DNA from: Vombatus ursinus
Taxonomy: Eukaryota > Chordata > Mammalia > Diprotodontia > Vombatidae
Direction of reading: 5' to 3'
Length of the DNA stretch: 64,000 bases
NCBI RefSeq assembly: GCF_900497805.2
Contig: NW_020954550.1
Span: 31,721,184 to 31,785,183 of the forward strand
The notes below the pieces were generated by a model that did no database searches, was not told the origin of the DNA, and saw only the letters and a program-made list of their open reading frames with translations. The position numbers and the translations under genes are program-made. Below, piece after piece: positions 1 through 9,165 of this stretch (within the stretch, counting starts at the first letter, position 1; the number at the start of each line of letters is the position of its first letter).

Positions 1-47
<47 letters not shown>

Positions 48-55
48 CCTATCTG
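1..55. repeat. (CTAT)n microsatellite
   Basis: A nearly perfect tetranucleotide array runs from the first base of the window, so it probably continues to the left. One interruption (ctac) is near its right end. Confidence 0.97.
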
Positions 56-257
56 TGGGCCAGGAACTCTGCTAAGCTCTGGTCAGTTTAGAAAATTAGA
101 CCAGGGTGAAAAAGGAACATTCTCCTTCGGTAACTTAGCACTTGTATGGTTATGTATATGGAGCAATATTGGAAAACATTGACCATTTTCATCCTGGCTC
201 CTTCTATCAATAGGTTCGTCTTTAACCATTCCTACATTTTTCATGGCAGATGACACT
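56..257. other. unassigned DNA
   Basis: Low-repeat DNA with no recognised gene or element. A short minus-strand open frame here has no family features. Confidence 0.5.
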
Positions 258-378
258 TCTGTGACTTTGGGCAAAATCACTCAACCTCCCTGATCCTCAC
301 TTTCCTCAACCATAAAATAAGGATGTGGGACTAGGAGGCTTCTGGGGTCTCTTCCAGCTTGAGATCTAAGATCCTTTG
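258..378 (+). repeat. MIR-type CORE-SINE fragment
   Basis: It contains a decayed CORE segment (tgtgactttgggcaaaatca, then a 'cctc..ctttcctcaaccat' block), as in MIR elements. The tRNA-derived head and the 3' tail are weak or missing. Confidence 0.6.
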
Positions 379-857
379 GTTCTTGGATGGAAATCTTCCA
401 TTGTTTGTGGTCATTGGTGCAGTTGCGGTGGTCCTTGCATTCCTAGGTTTCTCTTCTCTTTCAGGATTCACCACTATATCCTCCAGGTGTCCAGTGACCT
501 TAAACTCTATCTATCCATAAAGATCACTATGTTTCATAAGTATGGTTATATGACATGGGCACTATGAGCTAGCCTTTGACCTAGTTTCTGGAGCTTAGTA
601 GGATGGTTGCGACATAATTTTAAAATATGCTATCTATGGACTTAGCTGGGTCTGAACCAAGCCATAAACTAGTTTACAGCAATTATGCATGTCCCAGAGT
701 ACATAGAGGCTGAATGTGTGCTCATATACCCTCTGGTTACCAAATTCTAAGTTTGGTAAACAAACTTTAAGGGATCTTCCTAGGTCAGCAAGTGATTTGT
801 ATCTTGGTACTGCAGGGATGGTCAAAAAGATTGCAGATAGATTAGGATTTTAAGATA
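379..857. other. unassigned DNA
   Basis: No recognised repeat or coding signal. Short open frames on both strands overlap each other and show no family motif. Confidence 0.5.
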
Positions 858-1045
858 ATAGATTTAGAGCCGGAAAGGCCCTGAGGCCATCTAGTTTAAT
901 TCCCTCATTTGACAAATGAAGACACTGAGGCTCAAAGACTTCCCAACTCTGACCTCTGACTTACCCAAGGTCACACAGGTAACGTCAGAAGCCAGAGTTG
1001 AGAACTGAACAGAGGTCTTCTAACTCCCAAAATGTGTTGCTTCTA
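858..1045 (-). repeat. MIR/MIR3-like SINE, reverse
   Basis: Reads as the reverse complement of a MIR-type SINE: a 'gagccggaaaggccctgagg' block, then 'gacaaatgaagacactgagg', then 'cccaaggtcacacaggtaa'. This layout recurs more than ten times in the window and is known from marsupial MIR variants. Confidence 0.7.
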
Positions 1046-1352
1046 ATATATCACAATAGTGGATGGTATTCCTTCACCCTGATTCTATGCATCTTGGAAA
1101 ATTATCACTTTTTTCTTCCTTTCTCCCAAGGGAGATACATATTTAAAAAAAATATGATATTATTTTCAAAAGTGCAATTTACTTTTGAACAGAGCTATAA
1201 GCACACTAAAATATTGGAGGGGGGGACATTGTTTCCTTTGTGGACACCTTAAACCCTTACCTGAAAGTCCCATTTCACACCTCTTTATACCCTATTCCAT
1301 TAGTACATTTTTACATTGAACCCTGATTATTCTATACTGAGGTACTAGCTAT
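1046..1352. other. unassigned DNA
   Basis: AT-rich DNA with a short G run near 1218. No feature recognised. Confidence 0.45.
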
Positions 1353-1588
1353 ATTGTTGTTCAGTTATTTCAGTATTGTCCAACTCTTCGTGACCCTGTT
1401 TGAGGTTTTCTTGGCAAAGATAAAGGAGTGGTTTGCCATTTCCTTCTCCAGCTCATTTTACAGATGAAGAAACTGAGGAAAACAGGGTTAAGTGACTTAC
1501 TCAAATCCAAAGCTAGATTTGAAGTCAGGAAGATATGTCTTCCTGATTCCAGGCCTGGTACTCTAGCCAGTGCACCACCTAGCTTCCC
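1353..1588 (-). mobile_element. marsupial CORE-SINE with RTE/BovB-type tail (MAR1-like), reverse
   Basis: Read on the minus strand it starts with a 'gggaagctaggtggtgcac' head, continues through the CORE (aagtcacttaaccc) and ends in a tail resembling the 3' end of RTE/BovB LINEs (ggtcacgaagagttggaca, then gaacaacaa). The shared tail suggests mobilisation by an RTE reverse transcriptase. This is known for CORE-SINEs with LINE tails but inferred here. Confidence 0.85.
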
Positions 1589-2454
1589 TCCCCCTATAGT
1601 TACCTATCTTTTATGCCTCCCCTCCACCCATTCCAAACCTTCCTTCACCTTCTTTTCTCTATCTCCCCATTTGCTTCTTACTCTGCTTCTTCTGTCTTGT
1701 CTGATCTCTCTAAGCCCATGTTCTATATTTTTCTCTCCAAAGCCAGAGGTAGAGGGGGAATTGGGGAGGAGGAACAGAGAGAATGACAGAGATGTTAGAA
1801 AACCAAGAAACATGAGGAGAAGAGCAGGGACATTGGGACCAAAGCAGTCTAGAGCTTGATTCTGTTCATCCTGGTGTTGCAATTCCTATCTCGCTGTGGA
1901 GGTTTGTCCTTTCTGTTTTAAAAATTACTACTCTTCATATGGACATCTTCAGGGATTGAATGAAGAGTGGAATCAAAGCCTGGCCAATCCTTTAAATATC
2001 CTCAAGCCCCTTCCCCCATTCCCTTCGTACAAGGGATCCCCACTAGCCCTGCCCTAGCCCAGCCCACCCCCCACTTCCTCAGAGCTGCTCCTAGCTGCCT
2101 CTGCCCCCTCACTACTTTGCCTCTCATTCTATCTAGGACCTAATTCTGGCCCTTGGACATGGTAGGCACTTGATAAATGTTTACTGAATTCTGTGATAAA
2201 ACCTCACAAGTGCCTCTCTGAGTACTTTTGCTTCTGAGCTTGTGGCCATTAAAAATAACGTCAATATCGTCTGCAAAGTAGCTTTCTAGTCTCCAGCCCA
2301 GTCAGAATCGACTGCAGACCCAAGATCCTAAAGAAGGATAGTAGAGAAGAACTTTTAATTTTTTTGAACCAGACCTGTGATTTCATTGTTGCAGTAAACT
2401 CCTTCTTCCAAATCAGATGCACCTGCTCTCCAACTTATAATCTTAGAGAGTTGT
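1589..2454. other. mostly unassigned; short L2-like 3' end near 2150-2195
   Basis: A pyrimidine-rich stretch (1620-1730) gives long but low-complexity open frames on both strands. At 2155-2190 the text 'ggtaggcacttgataaatg' matches the usual L2/MIR 3' end. The rest is unrecognised. Confidence 0.5.
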
Positions 2455-2560
2455 CTGGGGCATTGAGAGGTTATGTGGTTTGCTTTGCATGTAGTCAAAA
2501 AATGTCCAAGGTAGGATTTGAACCTTGGGTAGGATTTCACTGCAAAGCAGTAAATGAAAG
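2455..2560 (-). repeat. MIR fragment, reverse
   Basis: Decayed reverse MIR: 'gcattgagaggttatgtgg' and 'aggatttgaaccttgggta' correspond to the usual 'gaggttaagtgact' and 'gatttgaacccaggt' blocks. Confidence 0.55.
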
Positions 2561-2631
2561 TAAATGAAAGACCACCTACTTGTAATTGTGCTCTGCCCAT
2601 TCATGCTTTCTCTCTTTTTTTCTCTCAGAAG

Positions 2632-3950
2632 TATTTTATTTTTTCTAATCACATGTGAAGATAGTTTTCAATATTCACTTTTATAAGATTTTGAGTTCCA
2701 GTGTTTTTTCCCTTCCTTCCCTTCCACTTCCCCAAGACAGCAAGTAATCTGATACAGGCTATACACATACAATCATATTAAACATCCTATCTCTGTACTA
2801 GTTGTATTGTGAACAAAGAATCAGAACAAAAGGGAAAAACCATGAGCAAGAAAAAAAAAAACAAAAAAGAGAAAATAGAATGCTCTGATCTGCTTGCAGA
2901 CTCCGTAGTTTTTTCCTCTGGATATGGACAGAATTTTCTGTCATGAGTCTTTTGAAGTTGTCTTAGATCATTGCATTGCTGAGAAGAGCTAGGTCTAGCA
3001 AAGTTGGTCATTGCACAATGTTGCTGTTACTGTGCACGCTGTCCTCCTGGTTCTGCTCAGTTCACTCAGCATCAGTTCATATAAGTCTTTCCAGGTTTTT
3101 CTGAAAGTCACTTGTTCATCATTTCTTATAGCACAATAGTATTCCATTACATTCACATATCACAGCTTATTCAGTCATTCCTCAATTGATGGGCATCCCC
3201 TTAATTTCCAATTTCTTTGTCACCACAAAAGTAGCTGCTATAAGCATTTTTGTATATGTGGGTCCTTTCCCCTTTTTTATAATCTCTTTGGACACAGACC
3301 TAGAAGTGCTATTGCTGAATCAGAGAGTATGCATAGTTTGATAGCCCTTTGGGCACAGCTCCAAATTTCTCTCCAGAATGGTTGGATTAGTTCACAAATC
3401 CACCAACAATTCATTAGTGTTCCAATTATCCCACATCTTCTCCAACATTTATCCTTTTTCTTTTTTGTCATATTAGCCAATCTGACAGGTGTGAGGTGGT
3501 ACCTCAGAGTTGTTTTAATTTGCATTTCTCTAATCAATAGTGATTTAGAGCATTTTTTCATGTGACTATAGATAGCTTTAATTTCTTCCCCTGAAAATGA
3601 ACTGTTCATATCTTTTGACCCTTTATTAGCAGGGGGGAAGGCTTGTACTCTTATAAATTTGACTCAATTCTCTATATATTTTAGAAATGAGGCCTTTGTC
3701 AGAGACACTGGCTGTAAAAATTATTTCCCAGCTTTCTGATTTCCTTCTAATCTTGGTTGCATTGACTTTGTGCAAAACCTTTTTAATTTAATGTAATCAA
3801 AATGATCCATTTTGTATTTCATATTGTTTGGTCAAAAATTCTTCCCTTCTTCATAAATCTGACAGGTAAACTATTGCTCTCCTAATTTGCTTATGGTATC
3901 ACCCTTTATGTCTAAACCATGTACCCATTTTGACCTTATCTTGGTATATG
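2632..3950 (-). mobile_element. L1 LINE, 5'-truncated, reverse
   Basis: The T-rich left edge is the poly(A) side. Moving right come the marsupial L1 3' UTR, then the ORF2 C-terminal region. The minus-strand frame at 3277-3609 encodes the Cys-rich C-terminal module. Homology fades near 3950 after the segment encoding the 'TPYTKI' neighbourhood, so about 1.3 kb of 3' end survives. No TSD was assigned. Confidence 0.9.
3277..3609 (-). pseudogene. L1 ORF2 C-terminal remnant
   Basis: A 110-residue open stretch contains 'MQIKTTLRYHLTPVRLANM' and the Cys-rich motif CWRRCGIIGTLMNCWWIC. The family usually has C-x3-C-x7-H-x4-C; here the His is Asn. This is a decayed piece of the LINE polyprotein, not a host gene. 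Confidence 0.88.
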
Positions 3951-4131
3951 CCAATCATGTTTTCTCATTCACATCTTGTCTTTGTCTCATTGTGCAGCCC
4001 ATGCTATCTGTCCCAGTTTTATAACCACAAATGGAATTTTTACTTAGTAGCAGGTCAAAGATGTGTAGAGACAAAACAAAAATCCAAGCTTCAAAAAGAG
4101 CTGGGTTTTGGTGGTAATTAAAAGAATCATT
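3951..4131. other. unassigned DNA
   Basis: Short spacer between the L1 end and the following SINE. No further L1 similarity is clear. Confidence 0.5.
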
Positions 4132-4284
4132 CCTTGTCCAACTTTTTTTTTTTAGTTAGGCAATGGGGTTAAATGACTTGCCCAGGGTCACACATGTAGT
4201 AAGTGTTATGTGTCTGAGGCTGGATTTGAACTCAGGTCCTCCTGAATCCAGGGCCAGTGCTCTATCCACCCTTGTCCAACTTTT
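4132..4284 (-). mobile_element. marsupial CORE-SINE with 15-bp TSD, reverse
   Basis: Poly(T), then 'ggcaatggggttaaatgact', 'gcccagggtcacac' and 'tttgaactcaggtcctcctg', the reverse of the tRNA-like head and CORE. The TSD ccttgtccaactttt is perfect (4132-4146 and 4270-4284). The B-box-like segment (gagttcaaatc in the sense strand) is preserved. Confidence 0.95.
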
Positions 4285-4499
4285 GAAACACTGCTGACAA
4301 TGATAAACTATGTCAGCAAAGGAAGTCCCCAATTTATAAGCAATATCTTTCTAAGTTTGTTTTAAAAACAGTTGCTTAAAACTCAGAATTCACCTTCTCA
4401 TAGAAACAATTCAGTTCAGTTCAGTTCAATTCAGTTTAATTCAATCTAATCCAATCCAAAAAAAAAAACCAAACACTTAGGCACTTGTGTGCACAATAC
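4285..4499. repeat. spacer with TTCAG pentamer tract
   Basis: A degenerate (TTCAG/TTCAA)n tract lies at about 4409-4457 and runs into an A run. The rest is unassigned. Confidence 0.6.
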
Positions 4500-5230
4500 C
4501 ACAGTATAAAGGATATTAATTAATTCATTTAATAAACATTTATTATAGTTCTGAGGTAAGCAATTACTTTGTTAGTCATTTAGAGACATGTAAAATTTAG
4601 ATGATAGTTCCTATCTTCACAGAGTTTTTGAGGTAGCATGGAGATAAGAAACAAAGTTAGGCATCAATAATTATGATATAACATGATAAGTGCATGGGAA
4701 AGGCACAATACAAAGTGATATATGAGGCTCAATGGGGGAAGGAAGTGGGGGGGAGGTAGGAAATCAAGGAAGGCTTCACAGAGGAGGTGAACTTTAGAGG
4801 AGAAGTAGGATTTCAGTAGGTGAAGATAGAGAATGGAGATGGATAGCATGAGCATAGAGAGTGGAGAACACAGCGAGTATTCAGAGGACAGAATAGCCCA
4901 GTTTGCTTAGAATATAGAGTTTACAAAAGAGAGTTACACTGGAGAGGCTAGAGAAGCACAGAGTGGTGGCAGACTGTGGAGGGCTTTGATTTTCCTTACT
5001 GGGTAGCAGGAACTAATCAAAGATTTTTGAACACAGGGGTGACATGACCAGATATGTGCATAAGACAGGCTATTCTGGAAGTTCTAGGAAGGGTAGATTA
5101 CAGTGGGGGAGACCGTGGAGCTTGGAAAATTGTAAGGATGTTATTGCAATAGTCTTGTAAGGTGGAAGAGCGGTTTCTATGACATTGGTGGCAGTGAGAA
5201 TAGAGAAAGAAGGGGGAGAGATATATTACT
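4500..5230 (-). mobile_element. L2 LINE 3' part, reverse
   Basis: The left edge reads as the reverse of the L2 3' end (ttcatttaataaacatttat). Further right, 'ggaaggcttcacagaggagg' and 'ggagggctttgattttcc' match the reverse of the L2 coding tail. The segment around 5000-5100 corresponds to the region encoding 'SDHVTPLLKN' in L2. Confidence 0.75.
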
Positions 5231-5847
5231 ACACTAGAGATGTTGGGCTCCCATGCTGGCTGTCAAAGGCCAACCTAACCTGTGATGTGGCTCATATAAC
5301 ATGCATTTGGAGTGGAAACTCACAAAGGAACCTGTCATCTTATTGATTTGGCTGTTCCCTCCAATGATGCAGATCTGGCCACATCAGTTCTCACTCATCC
5401 TATCTGACTAAAGAGTAGCTTCCCATAAAATCACCACAGGAAGACCACTAAATGTGTTGCAGGTCTTCTTTGCTTTTTCTTGATGTTGTAAATTGTACCA
5501 GTGGAGCACCAATCCATTTTCTTTTCCTATAATACCTTTCACCATTGACATCTTTGACAACTGTCCTTCAAAGTTCCTTGTTTATAGAATAGAACATTCT
5601 CACCTCCATCATGCATCTCTCCATTGCCTACTGCGTGATATTCATTTTTAATTCTCCAGAGACCATTATAATCCATATCTCATGGCCATACCACAATACT
5701 GGAAATAGAAAATAGTAAAGAGTAATACTTTTTATAAATATAAAATACAGTATTTTTTGGTTTGCTTTCTCTTCTGCCCTTGGAATTCCTGGTACTGTCT
5801 TTAGCAGTCCTGGTTGTCAAGTTAGGTTGGAAGAGACTGTTGAGTAC
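5231..5847. other. unassigned; possibly an old LINE fragment
   Basis: Text such as 'tctcatggccataccacaat' vaguely recalls RTE/BovB coding sequence in reverse, but the similarity is too weak to call. It separates two L2 copies. Confidence 0.3.
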
Positions 5848-6720
5848 TTAAGATGCCAGGATAAAGAGTTTGTATTTTATTCTAGAGACAATAGGGAGCC
5901 ATTGATAGTTTTTGAGCAGGGCAGTGATGTGGTTAGACCTGTACCTTAGGAAGATAATTTTAGCAGTGATGCAAAGAAAGGACTGGAGAGGAGAGAACCT
6001 GCTAATAAGAAAACTAGGAGTCTGTTTTAATAGCCCAAACAAGAGTTGTTGGGGGCTTGGTCCAATATGAGTAGAATGGAATGGATGCTAAAAATACAGT
6101 GAAAGGAGAGTTGCTAGGACTTGATGACTGATTGGATGTTAGGGGTATGGGAGAGGGAAGAATCAAAGATAGCACCAAGAATTTGAAACTGTGAAACAAG
6201 GAAAGTGGTGGTGAAGATGGGAGGAAATCTAGGATAAAGGGAAAGAGGAGTTCAGTTTTAGCTATGTTGGATCCAACTCACTTGGGACTAGAGTTCAAGT
6301 AAGACAGGGTTAAATGTAGAGATATGAGAGTCCTCTGCATTGATGTGACACGTAAATCCATCGAGATTGTAATGAATGTATAATGAGAGAAGACCAAAGG
6401 CAAAACCTTGAGGCATACCCACATTTAGAGAATGGGAGGAGAATGATCCAATAAATATGAAAAAGCAGTTGAATAGAAACCAAGGGAAGGCAGAGTATCC
6501 AGTAAGGGTTGGTCAACAAAGTCAAAAGCCATATAAATGTCAAGGAGGATAAAGATTGAGAACAAGGCAATAGATTTAGGTACTGTCATTGGTGATAGCT
6601 GAAGAGTAGTTTCAGGAGTGGAGGCAAGGAGAGAGTTGGAAGCCAGATTGCAAATGGTTAAGGCATGAATGTTTTTGGAGGAAGTTAGGGACATCCAATA
6701 TAGATTGTTTCATCTAGGAA
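5848..6720 (-). mobile_element. L2 LINE, RT to C-terminal region, reverse
   Basis: Minus-strand frames encode L2-like reverse transcriptase text: 'LDIYMAFDFVDQPLLDTLPS' and, toward the C-terminus, 'TAKIIFLRYRSNHITALLKN'. L2 proteins typically read LDLSAAFDTVDH and AAKIIF..SDHVTPLLKN at these places. It carries several frame breaks. Its consensus range overlaps that of the L2 copy at 4500-5230, so the two are separate insertions. Confidence 0.88.
6425..6694 (-). pseudogene. L2 reverse transcriptase remnant
   Basis: An 89-residue open stretch contains the RT palm segment 'FILLDIYMAFDFVDQPLLD' followed by 'LGFYSTAFSYLLD'. The conserved AFDTVDH motif is changed to AFDFVDQ, so catalytic competence is not expected. 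Confidence 0.8.
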
Positions 6721-6789
6721 TTTAGCAATGAAAGAGAGATATAGGAGCAGGGCTGGGCTGTCCCCAGCTTTAAGAGCCTGTTGTTAAAT

Positions 6790-6935
6790 TTTCAGTAAAA
6801 ACATTTATGCTTCAGAAATCAGCAATTATTACAAATCAGGGCTTGGTTTATTATTGTTTTGTTTATTGGCCAGACTTAGAAAAGTGTTAATAAAGCAGAT
6901 TAAATTTAAAAGTGTGTGCATCCTCCCCTCCTCTC
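6790..6935 (+). repeat. unclassified interspersed repeat, copy A
   Basis: The segment from 'aaaacatttatgcttcagaa' through 'gggcttggtttattattg' to 'gcagattaaatttaaaagtg' recurs in reverse at 50925-51040, and its last 30 bp recur at 23031. I recognise it as repetitive but cannot name it. Confidence 0.6.
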
Positions 6936-7596
6936 CCCTTCCCAGCCTGTTTTTAAACATTTACCAACATACCCCTGTCTAGGATGGGAGGGTCAAGAAA
7001 AGGTTCTGAAGTATATGGGAGACCTTTGTATGTATGTAGGAAGGAGAAAAGGAGCCATAGACAGGTAAACTAAATATGGACGAGAGGTTCAATGGGGTGA
7101 GTTGGGGGACAATTTTAACTTAAAAAATACAAATATTTTTAATGCCAGAAAATTCAGCTGGCCATTACATGTGGATGTTGATTTTGTAATGTGGGGTCAC
7201 ATATGCTATAATTAGTGTTCAGAGTTTCCCATTTCACAAACACATGTCCTGACCTTTGATGACATGGAGTGGGGAAACACTTAGAAAACATTCAGTACCA
7301 TAGTTCATAATACACATTGTGGGAGATCTTTCCCTGAAGATTCTAGGAGGATGAAAGCAGTATTAAAGAAAGACCTGTGATTAGGTGTCTGAGACACCAG
7401 AGGGGTAGGAAACATTTAGACCAGAAACTCTGGCACCTGTGGCAAATTCATTTGAGCAGAAACCTGGAGGGAGGAAGGAAAAGAGTTTAAGGTATGACAC
7501 CATCTGTACATGGTTAAGATAAATTGGAGATGTGTCATGGGGCTGAGGATCTGAGAGACCAGAGTGTTTGATGGAGGCATGGTTTGAGGGGTTGAG
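6936..7596. other. unassigned DNA
   Basis: No repeat family or gene recognised. Mixed composition with a few G-rich patches. Confidence 0.45.
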
Positions 7597-7785
7597 AAGA
7601 ATCATAGGATCCTTGATTTTGAGCTAGAAGGCACCTTAGCAGTTATTGAGTCCTACACCCTCATGTTAAGATGGGACACTGAGGCCCAGTGTCACACAGC
7701 TAATAAGTATCTTTGGAAGGATTTGAACCTAGGATGTCCTGACTCCAAGTCCAACACTCCATTCATCATACCACATTGCCTCAAG
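7597..7785 (-). repeat. MIR/MIR3-like SINE, reverse
   Basis: Good copy: 'gagctagaaggcaccttagc', 'gatgggacactgaggcccag', 'tgtcacacagctaataagta', 'tttgaacctaggatgtcctg' and a terminal 'accacattgcctc'. Confidence 0.85.
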
Positions 7786-9094
7786 AAGACTATGAACTAG
7801 GTATTGAACTAAAGACGATGATTTGGAGGTTTTTAGGTTACAGTAACAAAGATCTGGACATAAGTGAGTATCCTTAAAAGGAAGAGGTGATTGCTAAGTG
7901 ATAGTGGCAGACGGTGGTCTAGGAATGGCAGTGAGGGGCGAGGAACATGCAAATTCTTCCTTCTGTCCCATTGCCTCAGGGAGTGAGAAAGGAGAACTGC
8001 TTTGGAGAAGGTGCCAAGAGGTTTGCTGTCTTTAGGAAAAAGCTAGGTATCAGGGAACTGTCCAGAAGATGAAAGAAAGGTGACAGGAGCTGTGGGATAA
8101 AAGAGGGTTGTTTTCTGTTTCTTTGTTTTATAAATCAGTAAAGGAGAGTTCCAGATAGCAGAGTGGAAAGCGAAGGCAGAAAAATTCATGAGAGATCATG
8201 GTCTGAGTTTACTATGCAGGTGTTAGAGTGGTAGCTGGAATATTTGGGTTTTCTTCACCATTGATCCACCCAGTTATCCTGGGAGAAGAGCATGTTAGTC
8301 TGGACCCCAGGGGGTATTAACCCAGGCACCATCTAGTACTTCTGCAGGGATGGAGAGAGAAAGAAAGCCTTTTCCATCCTCATCCTTTCCCATCCTCCCC
8401 TTGGATGTCAGCTCTTGGGACTCTTCCTAGCTGCCATATGTTCATTCTAGTTCTGATTGTAGGATGTCAGATTGTTATTTAGAAGCCATTTAGCTTGAGA
8501 TTTTGGAGCTTTGGGTTCTCAAGTAGCTGAACTTACTTAATTCGCATAGACGTGCCTTGGGTTCTCCTACCTGACATTTAGGCCTTTGACTCTTGCCTGA
8601 TATTTTTGTTGCTCAACAGGGAGAAGGAAAAGAACATGAAGTTCTCTCTGCGTTCCTTGAAGAAGAGGGGACATCCTCTCTGGGTAAGATTTCAGAACCA
8701 CTTTTCTAGGAAAAACCATCAATAAACAGTTATAAATTTTCCCAAATGTTAATCCTTTCCCTTGAGTCATTCTCCTCCTTCTCCCTGCCCCCTCCCCAAG
8801 CCAGAAGTAATCTCTCCTTCCTTGGGGTTCCCATGGCTTTCTCTTTATGCTTTTCTGACTGTCTTTTTACAGTCTACCTTACATTAATTGTATTTTTGTT
8901 TTGTTTTTCTCTCCCCCCCCCAAAAAGTAAGATTTATGTGACATACATATTTTTTAACCCCCTTCCAGCACTCAGTTTAACTCCTTCCATAGAATTAGAG
9001 CTCAATAAATCATCTTTGAGTGAATAAATGGCTTTTATTTGGAATAAAAATCTTAATTCTAATGTCTTTTTTTAAATGTCAATGGTGTTAGTTG
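7786..9094. other. unassigned DNA
   Basis: No recognised gene. The end of this stretch (8985-9030, 'gagctcaataaatcatcttt') resembles an L2/MIR 3' end but is too short to be sure. A C run lies near 8912. Confidence 0.45.
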
Positions 9095-9165
9095 AGAATA
9101 ATAATAACACGTTCCTGTATCTCTTTAGCATTACAAAGTGCTTTCACTTCCCATTTCTAACAAAG
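9095..9165 (-). repeat. MIR tail fragment, reverse
   Basis: 'cattacaaagtgctttcact' is the reverse of the MIR segment that follows the CORE. Confidence 0.5.

Noticed and set aside
1428-1859. 143-codon plus-strand open frame
   Set aside because: Its first third is antisense CORE-SINE and the rest is pyrimidine-rich low-complexity DNA.
5660-5720. 'ggccataccac' as a possible 5S rRNA pseudogene
   Set aside because: Only the 11-bp word fits; the following bases do not follow 5S rRNA.
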